Shown: in pieces, positions 55,100 to 64,000 of the stretch
How the letters are laid out: every line of letters starts with the position of its first letter
Position numbering within the stretch: position 1 is the stretch's first letter
NCBI GenBank assembly: GCA_949987705.1
Contig: OX465281.1
Location: 170,762,516-170,826,515 of the forward strand
Direction of reading: 5' to 3'
Length of the DNA: 64,000 nt
Source of the DNA: Thereva unica
Lineage: Eukaryota; Arthropoda; Insecta; Diptera; Therevidae
Notes under the pieces: model-generated
Seen by the model: only the letters and a program-made list of their open reading frames with translations
Told to the model about the DNA's origin: nothing
Databases searched by the model: none
Position numbers and translations under genes: made by a program

Positions 55100-56515
55100 C
55101 ATGTGCTGTTCGACGGTCGCTTGTCTGTTGAAGATTGAGGAGGCCTTCGCTGTAGACTGTCGCGCGTTTTTTCTAGATTTTCGTTTTCGCGTCGCAAGGT
55201 GTGGCCAACCCAATTCCATTTCCTTCGCCTGATTTGGTCGTCTATCCTTTCTTGGCCGGCACGGCGCCATAGTTCTTCGTTTGAAATTCTATCTTGAAAG
55301 CGGATTTTTAGGATACGACGCAGGCATCTGTTGACGAAGACATGTAGGCGCCCTGTGATGATTTGGGTGACTTTCCATGTTTCGCAACCGTACAAAAGAA
55401 CTGCCTTAACGTTGGAGTTGAACAACCGCAATTTGGTGATAGTTGAGATCTCCGTTGATCTCCATATGCGGGACAGGCATTCATATGCGCCTCGTGCTTT
55501 ATTTATTCTGGAACTGACGTCTTCTTCTGCCCCATCATTTTCGGTAATAATGCTACCGAGGTAGCAGAATTTATTTACCAGTTCCACGTCACGGTTATTC
55601 AGCGCTGTCCGTTCAATGGTGTTTGCATTTATCCGCATTTCTTTAGTTTTAGTCGGATTTAGCCTTAAGCCTGCTGGACTACTTTCTGTTGCCAAATTGT
55701 TTAACATGTTTTTGAGGTCCTGGTGTCTGTGGGCCAGCAAACAGATATCATCGGCGTGGTCGAGATCCTTAAGGCGATCTACCAAACCCCATTGTATGCC
55801 GCCTGTTTTATTATCTAGAGCGCCGACAAGGATGTCATTTATTACTATAAGAAATAGTAATGGCGAAAGTAGGCATCCTTGTCGTACTCCTGAGCTCACC
55901 TCAAAGCTGTCGGATAATTTTACATTATGGAGAACTCTGCATTTGGAATTGTTATATAGGGCTTTTATCAATTCTATTATTTTATCAGGCAATCCACGTC
56001 GCCGTAGTGCCTGCCATATAAAGCTCCTATTGACCGAGTCGAATGCTTTCTCATAATCTACGAAGGCAAGGTAAAGGGGGGATCGGAATTCAGTAGACTG
56101 CTCCACTATTATTCTCAAGGTGTTAATATGATCAATATAGGAGCGGCCCTTCCTGAATCCGGCCTGCTGCCTCCTAAGCGTTCGGTCAACTGCCTCAATT
56201 ATCCTAGATAGTAATATATGGGACAAAATTTTGCCCACTGTAGATAGTAAACAGATGCCTCTCCAGTTGTCGCATATTGTTAGGTCCCCCTTTTTTGGTA
56301 TTTTGACTATGATACCTTCCGTCCAATCCTCCGGAAAGGTACAGGTGTTCCATGCTATATCTAGGATTGGCTGAAGCGCATCTGCTATGAGGCTTGAGTC
56401 GGCTTTCAACAATTCTGACGGGATGCCATCTTTCCCAGCTGCTTTACCATTGGCCATCGCATGAATTGCGGTTTCTATTTCCGTCTTGGATGGGACCCGG
56501 GTGGTGATTCTTTTT
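55100..56515 (-). pseudogene. RTE-like reverse transcriptase, nearly intact open frame
   Basis: A 489-codon minus-strand frame (56457-54988) gives the full RT fold: GKAAGKDGIPSELLK, IIVKIPKKGDLTICDNWRGI, RQQAGFRKGRSYIDHINTLR, YLAFVDYEKAFDSVNRSFIW (first catalytic Asp), SGVRQGCLLSPLLFLIV, LDHADDICLLAHRHQD (catalytic ADD), LNPTKTKEMRIN, FCYLGSIITENDGAEEDV, LLYGCETWKV and RRKWNWVGHTLRR. The frame is open further upstream to about 56515 (TRVPSKTEIETAIHAM). After LRREN (about 55140) the frame drifts into unrelated sequence, so the last part of the ORF is not native. Endonuclease is missing and the 5' side ends at a T-rich stretch, as in a 5'-truncated copy. RTE clade is my best reading. Confidence 0.85.
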
Positions 56516-56779
56516 CACTTTCCACAATTTTTTTTTGTTTTTTATTTAACAACGTGTTTCACGGACCGGATCAGAACACGTCCGTATAATTTGCCATCCT
56601 CGGTCAAACTCTATTGTAACAACATCTCCTTATTACGCATTATTTTAAACGACTTGTGAATACATTCCTGTTGCTATGAACCAGTTACTGTAGTTACTGC
56701 ATCATCTTATTTTACACGTTTCCGAGTCTGATTATTTCTGGGGGTAGTCCCAATTACCTCAACGCTTAGTACATTATCT

Positions 56780-57140
56780 CCCTCTTATATGGTTTATATC
56801 CATATTATCCTTAGTACATTTTCTCATGTTTCGTCGTATCACACAAATCTGGTGAATAGTTGATCTGTTTATTCTGAAACCGAATTGGCACTCACAAATA
56901 ATTGTTTGAGCGGTAGTGTTAAATGTTAACTCGTTAAACAATACTTTAAACTCTCTAAGAAATTCTCGTAAGCCATTTATTTTATCTCCCTTTTTATGGA
57001 TAGGTTGCACCAATCCTGTGATCCGTGTCTCCGGGAATTTCGCTTCGTTCCATATCATACATACTAAGTTATTTATCATCGGGGTCAAAGCTTCTCCATC
57101 TAGCTTTATTAATTCAGAAGGGGTATGTTATCTCCACCGA
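56780..57140 (-). pseudogene. RTE-like RT fragment
   Basis: Minus-strand frame 57088-56774: MINNLVCMIWNEAKFPETRI, TGLVQPIHKKGDKINGL and CECQFGFRINRSTIHQICVI. These are the block 1-2 motifs of an RTE-type RT (IWxxExxPExWxxGxVxPIxKKGD and EYQxGFRxGRSTxDQ). The normal NYRGIxLL block between them is garbled, and the catalytic box is absent. Confidence 0.65.
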
Positions 57141-58089
57141 GTGCCTTATTGTTTTATAACATTCCTATGACACATTTCACTTCGAAGCATATCGGCGGCG
57201 CGCAGTCGTCACAGTTGTATACATGTTTGAATGCTCTGCAAATTGGGCTAATCTTTTTCCATCTTCAGCATGTTTCCTGGTGCAATGAGTTCTTTCCATC
57301 TACTTGTCTTGTAAGTTGTTTTTTGCCGAATTTGGCATAAAATCAGCTACTATTGATATTGTGTCATGTGTGCTTCCTTTATCTCACACGTCTTTCGTAT
57401 CATTATACAATGTGTTCTTTATAATTTCCTCTGAAGTTTCGCTAGGAACCTACGTAAACATCAGCTTTATGTTATTAAATTTTCCTTGTATGGTCTGGTC
57501 TGAGTCATATTACTGCATTCACCAGGTTTTGTAATTAAGACTCCGTTGTGACCTGTTGTATTTAATATCTTTGCTATAGTATAAGGTATATTCTTGTTTT
57601 GTTTCTGCAGCCTATTTTCTGCAAGGCATTTTGAATCTTTGAGTTTCATTTACAATCTCACTTCGCTTTGAGGCAACTTGTAACATTGACCGAACATTCC
57701 ATTGTCTTAGTTTCCAATCAATAATCGTTGCTAGGGTCAAGTATCGTTAGCTCTTCTGAATCTCTCGTGACTTAAGGTTGTTTTGCTCAGATGGGTTGTA
57801 ATCCCTATACTGAAACTGGGTTTTAGTTTATGCCGGGTATTTCGTTTCCCATTTTAGAAAGGTTTTGGTAACATTGTGATGTGCGAAGATCAAGGTAATA
57901 CAGCCAAAACTATAGGAAGTCACGCAAATTTTTTAAAAACATTTTAATAGATAATGTTTCCATTATTCCAAATGATTCATGTAGTAATTCTACAAGCAAA
58001 GAAGCATGAAAAGGGCATGAGGCTGTAACTACAGACAATAATATTGCGGCCAAAAGCGAAAGACGAATAACACTGTCTAATTGTAAATG
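57141..58089. other. Unassigned DNA
   Basis: About 950 bp; may hold further decayed non-LTR sequence but nothing I can support. Confidence 0.4.
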
Positions 58090-58385
58090 TCATGCCCGAC
58101 GTCAAGAAATGTACAAAATCAAGCAAAACAAAATTAAACCCGCACCCGCACGCAACACTAATAAGGCCTGTACTAAATGACTCAGAAGTGTGGATATTGA
58201 AGAACTTAAACGAAGCATTGGTAGGAAGATTCGAAAGAAAACCTTGTTTCGATTTACAAGCGAATGCAGGTGGATGGCATTTGGAGGAAAATATTCAACT
58301 GAGAGCAGTAAAATACTAAACATTGTCAACGTGATTAAAATAAACAGCGAACTATGGATTGGTCATGTCGAACGAAGCCCAACAA
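58090..58385 (+). pseudogene. RTE-like RT C-terminal fragment
   Basis: ATLIRPVLNDSEVWILKNLN and EALVGRFERK (58158-58240), then in a second frame VNVIKINSELWIGHVERSP (58325-58381). This matches the RTE tail pattern 'LIRPVLxYGSETWxLxxxxExxLxxFERKxLRxI ... LRWxGHVERM'. One frameshift near 58190-58240. The part after 58385 does not match. Confidence 0.6.
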
Positions 58386-58939
58386 TAGACAGTGGGGCTC
58401 CTGATGATGATAGCCCCGAAAAGTTTGCACAGAGATTTATCCAAAGATGTGGTACAATTATTAAGTACCATAGGCTGTATAGTGTTGCAGTTATTGCTGA
58501 CAATATATCTGAGACACCTATTCACATCACGAGTCTCCTTAGCCTGATGTATTCCCGGTGACTGGTAGTGGCAGTGTAATAAAGTGGGGAATGAGAAATT
58601 TTAGACGAACAGAGATGCTAATTAATCGGTCTTCAATTTTCTTTTTTTTTTTGTTATGAGGACCACCTTATAAAAATGAAAGAAGGGGGTGAGGAAGAAG
58701 TGCTTTTTTCTTGATGCAGGCTACCAATTATCTAACAAAAGTTTTTTCCTGGAGATTGACAATCTTACTTCTCAAGATGTCATTTAACTCTCCTGAAGAT
58801 GGGGATACAGCAATTTCTCAATTTAATATACTCACGGCGAATGGACCCATTTCAAAAAGTGCGTTGGCTGGGATAGAACAAGGATATGGAAAATATGTAG
58901 GTACATATTGGATGGGAAATGAAAAATAGGTAAAATACG

Positions 58940-59070
58940 TGCGACCTACAACGTCAGAGATTCTTGTAGGAAAATTTCCAATTTGATGAAAATTATTTAT
59001 GTCTGCCAAAGTTTGACCAGAAACACTGGTATCAAAAATAATTTCCTTGATCCATGCGTCAATAAATCTA
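58940..59070 (-). pseudogene. APE endonuclease fragment
   Basis: Minus-strand 59065-58955: DAWIKEIIFDTSVSGQTLAD and INNFHQIGNFPTRISDVVGR. It matches the segment after GDFN in the endonuclease at 54480-55060 (VSGKDVDLFADTNNLYQIVD-like), so the two come from related elements. Too short to say more. Confidence 0.5.
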
Positions 59071-60825
59071 AGAATATTTTAAAAACAATCCGAAAACCGA
59101 AATATTCTAGCTACTTGCCTACTACCAAGTAACTAAAGAAAGGCACAAAAACCCGAGAAAAAAAATTCTGTATAATTAAAAGACAAAAATATAAAAATGG
59201 TGAATGAATAAAATAAAAAAAAATCGGCAAATTTCAATAAAACAAGACTCGAAATAAGGAAATATTTGAACCTCTGTTGGACATAAATTCTGAATATATG
59301 CAAATTAGATATAAATTCACCGGACAGGTGGGTATCTGAAATGAATGCATGGAGACATATTTATCTTTTGATCAGGTGCTACAGACCGGTGTTCTCCTCA
59401 CACTGGCAGTATCTTAATAACACAGATTTTAGCGATGGCTTGATTCACACGAGAATAATAGTTATGAGTGACTGGTTTTTTGGTCGATGCCCATTCAGAA
59501 CAGGATTTTTGTTTTCATATCAAAATAATTTTTTTGTGATTGATAGCATTTTTTCGGTATAAAATTAAGATTTTTTGTTGTATAGTTTTTTTAGTAGTTC
59601 CTGGTTTACAAATGAAATGAAGATTTCATCATGCACAATTTTAGTCCAATCGAATTTGTATCAGTTATGCAATAGTTAAGGATTTTGTTTAGTGAAGAGA
59701 TTTCTTTGTTTATTGCCGCTGCTGTTCTGATTACGTAAGGCATTTTCTTACTGTGGCACTTCAGGGTTGCTGCTTTTAAAGACTAAAACTAAATTAAGAA
59801 ATTGAGTAACCAATTCCATGATTAGATATTGATTTTTATATAATTTCTTTTATTATACAATAAACCTTTTGACTTTAGATAGATCGAAATCACCTTTCGC
59901 TGTTAACACCATTAATGATGCAACTGATCGCAAAATAGTTTCGATTATAAAAGGATGACCCCCGTTAATTTGCTGGCTGAAAAAGAGAAATATCGTGATA
60001 AGATTTGCTTTAAATTATTGCAAGAGAAAGCAGACAAATGGCTTTTGGGTGTTCATTATAAGTTAACAAGAAAGTTTTAATGAAGTCTTCAATGTCCAAA
60101 ACTTTTCATAATTGAATCAAACAAAAAAGAGTGAAGATTGGTCCAGTTTTAAGGAGGACGATGCTAATTGGTGTGGGTTTCTACATTTCTTTTTTCAATT
60201 AAAGAGAAATATACCTTTTGGAAAAACCTGTTGAAAGAGATAAATAATAAATGCCAAGCCTCATCGCATAGTTTAAACAGTCCTTACTCAACAGTACAAC
60301 GACATTTACTTCAGGGATCAAACAGGAATTGGCTTAGTTCTTTGGAATTGGATTAGTTCTATGTTCTGGCAGAAGCCAGGTTGTTAGAAAAAAGAAAATA
60401 GACAGAACTAAAACGGATAAAAAAGAACAATAAGTGAATTTGTACATTGATAGAAAAATTGTTTTGATTCCACCAAATCGATAGTCTTCGTTTCGTTGCC
60501 TTCAACAGAAAAATTTTTCAGGTTGGATTATTTTTTACTTCTAGTCAACTTTTGTCTTCATTCGAGACAATAAAGCAAAGACTATCAGTGATGCTTATCC
60601 TGAGACAATTTTGTTTTCGTTACATCCAAAACTTTTTATCAGTGCATCACTAATGTCACAAATGTGAACCACTGAAAATATATAGCAAATGTTTGAAGCA
60701 GCAGGTGAAGAAGTCTTAGGATATGCTGAAGCAGCAAAGAAATAAAGGATCTCAGTCGAAACATTGTAAAAGAATGCCAGACTAGAACCCACTTAAAATA
60801 TTATATCGACACAAAACAAAAGAAG
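59071..60825. other. Unassigned AT-rich DNA
   Basis: About 1.75 kb. Only short chance frames; no gene or repeat recognised. Confidence 0.45.
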
Positions 60826-61025
60826 TCAAACTACTGCAAGAAGAGATCAAACGAAATTTTATAAAAATATTGCTAGAGAAGCACAAGTGGCAGCAAACAA
60901 TAGTAATATACATCAACTATACGACCTTATCAAAAATTTATCAAATAAAGGGTTGAAACGAAGAGAGGTCTGGTTGCACTCAGAAGGACATTTAATTAAT
61001 AATAATAATTGTATTTCAGAATAAG
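60826..61025 (+). pseudogene. Endonuclease-RT linker fragment of an RTE-like element
   Basis: One open frame reads RRDQTKFYKNIAREAQVAAN, NSNIHQLYDLIKNLSNKG and RREVWLHSEGHLI. It resembles the linker that precedes RT in RTE-type elements (DKRxxxxxxAxEAExAAxxxNxxxLYxxxKxLSGK ... xDxxGxLL). Ends at a TAA near 61023. Confidence 0.5.
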
Positions 61026-61675
61026 TACAAAAGATGTACATCTTGAACAAAAAAATTTAAAAAACCGACTTCAGAAAAAACCGCACAAAATGCACAAAAA
61101 AGGATGAAATAATTGTTTGTAATTCTTAACAACATTAATCCAATCAGAATGGATCTAGAAAGAAGAATCACTTTTGAAGACGGTGCTAACACCTGTGGGT
61201 TATGTATTAAGGGCATAAGCCTAACAAAGAAATGAAAACAATTCCCGAAGCAAAGTTAGTGCAATCAAAGACAACTACATACTACCTGGGACCGTCTTCA
61301 AAAGTTATCGGTTATGGAACTTGGTCAAAATCAAGTTGCAAGATTTGTTTACACTACACACACATCATCATCTGATCTGTATCAAGATAATATAAGGAAT
61401 ATAAAAAGTTAAGTTGCTATTGATATCGGGGAAATTAAATGTAAACAATAAAATTCTTTGATTCTTCATCCACGTCATGGTATATTTCTTTATTCGATAT
61501 AGCGTGAGCATTAGTAAAGATGTCCTTAAAAGGAGTCTTTTTAATCTCACGTGACCATCTTTGTTTCCTGTTGCTTGCGTGGGTTATATGTTAATTTGGA
61601 TTTGTGTTTTTATTTAATAATTTTTACGTTACTAATATTTTATGTTTGCATGTCTCAGCTGAGCCACGGCAGTGG
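61026..61675. other. Unassigned DNA
   Basis: Contains a 15-bp inverted pair ACTTTTGAAGACGGT (about 61169) and ACCGTCTTCAAAAGT (about 61289). No gene. Confidence 0.4.
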
Positions 61676-61679
61676 TAAA

Positions 61680-61930
<251 letters not shown>

Positions 61931-62106
61931 TTGCTGAAAAAAAAAAAATAAAATAAACAATAGTTTTTTTGAGCTGCAAATTTCGCCATAATTTCGTTCT
62001 CATCGGCTTTTGTTCTGGAAGCTCACGTCGAAAACTTGTTTAATATGGAACAAAATTCCCCGAAGGAAATTAAAAAATAATTATTTTGTCGATATATAAA
62101 AAAAAG

Positions 62107-62188
62107 ACGCGAGCCGGGATCGAACTCGCACCCCACAGACAAGAATACTTCTCTCCAGCCCTTTGCGCTATGTCAAGTACTATCGGCC
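62107..62188 (-). mobile_element. tRNA-like SINE head, copy 1
   Basis: On the minus strand it starts GGCCGATAGTACTTGACATA and contains a B box GAGTTCGATCCCGG. The A-box region is weak. It resembles the neighbour at 62252-62334 at both ends. Confidence 0.5.
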
Positions 62189-62251
62189 CCTGACCAATAA
62201 GTTAATAAATCATTTCAGAAAGAATAAAAAGAGAAGAAAACAAAAATTCTG

Positions 62252-62334
62252 CCCCGACCGGGGATCGAACTTGCAAGAGCCACACTCCGCTGAACCGAGA
62301 ATCCGACGCTCTACCCACTCACCCATCGGCCTGC
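62252..62334 (-). mobile_element. tRNA-like SINE head, copy 2
   Basis: On the minus strand: GGCCGATGGGTGAGTGGGTA with an A box TGGGTGAGTGG, then AGTTCGATCCCCGG (B box) before CGGGGC. About 83 bp, with a spacing like a tRNA with an extra arm, but the stems are imperfect; SINE head or tRNA pseudogene. Confidence 0.6.
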
Positions 62335-63247
62335 TGCCAGACTTACAACAATAAAGTATGTTCGGTGCCTATGACATGTTTACGTTGAACCAATTTTAAC
62401 AGTTTTTTATGCCTAACTTCGAACTCCGTTATCAGAAGTTAGCAAAAATTTAACGGGACAACCGTGGGAAGCTCCCCCTTCAAATTGTTATTGGGTTACA
62501 AAGTTATGCGTGAACAGGACCACAAAATACCTACACGTCGAATTGAGGGATAGCAAAAAAAAAAAAAAATTAAAACTAAATCAAAAATAAGCTTCTAAAA
62601 TTAAAATCGAATTAAAAACCAAATCAAGAATAAACTAGTGGGATGGTGTGCCTAGAGACTAGCCAATAATTACGCTTTTTCATGGTACCATTTCTGTTGA
62701 ATAACACTTCAGACTAGATGACAATATATTAAGTGGAGATTGTGAAGAATCACGAAAATATTCCAACAAATAACTTGAAAAGCTAACGCATCTTTCATTT
62801 AGATGCTACTGAAAGAATTATACAATAAAGCCTGAACTACATTGAAAAGCACTGTGCAGTATGTTGCAGTGGTTTATTAGAGAACCCGTGGTAAGACACA
62901 TTGAATATGCAGTATTTTGACATTGACTATTCCTATATAGTTTTTTGTGACAAATCCATAGCGAAGTTCGATAAAATTGAGTTTTTGTTTTGGTCTACAG
63001 CACCACCTACTAATAAAATGAGCAGCATATAAAATATGCATATAAACAAATAAATACTTTATATTATTTCCGAGAAATTTTTTAATGATTTATAAAGCCG
63101 CCGAAGAGCCATAAAAAATCAAGAAAATGATATTTTTTCACTTTTAATTAAGTAAATGATTATGTTCTCCTGAGTATCATTATTAAATGATTATAAGTTA
63201 GTGATATAATCAAAACATGTTACCCCGAAGTAAAAAAAATGTATTGT
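62335..63247. other. Unassigned AT-rich DNA
   Basis: About 900 bp without a recognised gene or repeat. Confidence 0.45.
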
Positions 63248-63310
63248 GCGGCCGAGGATTTAACTTGGTTCCCGGGATAGGATTCCAGCGCGTTACCTCT
63301 AGGCTACCGA
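63248..63310 (-). mobile_element. Decayed SINE head related to 4080-4155
   Basis: Minus strand TCGGTAGCCTAGAGGTAACG corresponds to TCGGTAGTCTAGAGGTAAGG of the SINE at 4155; TCCCGGGAACC follows in place of the B-box region. The B box is damaged. Confidence 0.5.
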
Positions 63311-63751
63311 TATATGGACTTTATTAGAAATCTCTTTTTGTTCTTCCGGTTGATATTTCCAGACCATTTTCTCAGTTTTAGGTCTTTTGACCAAGAGCTA
63401 CAACTTGAGATATGGCCCAAGTCTGTAGCGGCAGTACTTTTAGAGATGAAAAAAGGTCACAGACGGACAGACGGACCTCTGTATAAGCTTTTTTTTTTTT
63501 GAAAAAGTTAAAAATAAATTTCGAATTATGAGAAGAGAAATAGAGAAAACTAGTGAGACAAAGAGGAAGAAGATAGAAAAAGAGGGGCATGTCTTTTGAA
63601 TAAGGAGGATTATTTCATATTCTGAGAGTATACACAAAGAAGGAACGACTACCAATTAGGGAATTGTGAGCAGGAATCAGGAATTTGATGAATCTCAAAG
63701 AATGCAAAGGAAAGAGTAAGTCGGAAAGGTTACTTTATGGTGGGTGAGTCT

Positions 63752-64000
63752 TTGGAAAATGTGAGTACATACAGGAATCCTAGATATACGAACTGGACAG
63801 ACTTTCGGGCCGAACTCAGTAGCATATTGAAGGGTTCCATGCACTCAATCAAATCTACGATGGATGTAGAACTATTCGCGGACTTCTTTACGGAGGCGGT
63901 TACTGCTGCTTACAACAATAACTGCCCTGTTCTGATGAGGACGCGTAATAGGAAAACTCCATGGTGGAATAACGAGCTCTCCAAGTTAAGATCCGCTACG
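63752..64000 (+). pseudogene. Jockey-like non-LTR ORF2, fragment cut by the window edge
   Basis: One open frame runs to the last base: YRNPRYTNWTDFRAELSSIL, VELFADFFTEAVTAAYNNNC and RNRKTPWWNNELSKLRSAT. This is the end of the endonuclease and the linker before RT in Jockey-type elements (NPRKTNW...; KxxPWWNxELxxLR). The catalytic endonuclease core is not seen to the left, so the copy appears 5'-truncated near 63750. Whether the RT further right is intact cannot be told from this window. Confidence 0.7.

Noticed and set aside
55035..56056. Plus-strand frames of 65-146 codons
   Set aside because: Antisense shadows of the well-supported minus-strand RT frame.

Overview
The window reads as insect nuclear DNA: AT-rich, no recognisable host gene, and built almost entirely of nested transposable elements. 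The evidence for an insect is BEL/Pao and Ty3/gypsy LTR elements, CR1-like and RTE-like non-LTR elements, Tc1, Transib/RAG1-like and Harbinger-type DNA elements, a Helitron, and tRNA-derived SINEs. I cannot name the species or order.

Layout. 1-5.2 kb: a broken Tc1 transposase split by a 2-kb TIR element that itself carries a large imperfect hairpin; then a small MITE and a decayed minus-strand RTE-like reverse transcriptase holding a tRNA-derived SINE. 5.2-12.4 kb: a young Ty3/gypsy element with three LTRs inside one 4-bp target duplication, an open pol frame, no gag, and the whole 76-nt complement of mature tRNA-Lys(CUU), CCA included, where an 18-nt primer site is expected. 12.4-14.8 kb: unassigned DNA and a 402-bp TA-flanked MITE. 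14.8-19.1 kb: a decayed CR1-like element (PHD-finger ORF1, APE endonuclease, internally deleted RT). 19.77-28.39 kb: a complete BEL/Pao element with two 1235-bp LTRs, a 5-bp target duplication, a tRNA-Tyr primer site, a 1768-codon gag-pol and an extra 166-codon ORF after pol.

28.4-36.4 kb: nested MITEs, an array of about 115-130-bp repeats, and unassigned DNA. 36.4-41.8 kb: a Helitron end, a small MITE, and a minus-strand BEL/Pao relic interrupted by a solo LTR that holds two kinds of tandem repeat. 41.8-46.8 kb: inverted repeat ends about 4.8 kb apart, with RT fragments between them. 46.9-48.8 kb: a non-autonomous Helitron with a minisatellite of about 120 bp, into which an element made of a 265-bp perfect palindrome inserted (13-bp target duplication). 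48.8-64 kb: a second CR1-like RT fragment, a degenerate Transib/RAG1-like transposase, several RTE/Jockey-type endonuclease and RT fragments on both strands, a (TA)n tract, tRNA-like SINE heads, and the start of a Jockey-like element running off the right edge.

The two young LTR elements are the only ones with long intact coding frames. The gypsy copy cannot make capsid and would depend on another copy; the BEL copy looks structurally complete. Everything else is relic or non-autonomous. All homology statements come from reading motifs by eye; no database search was run.
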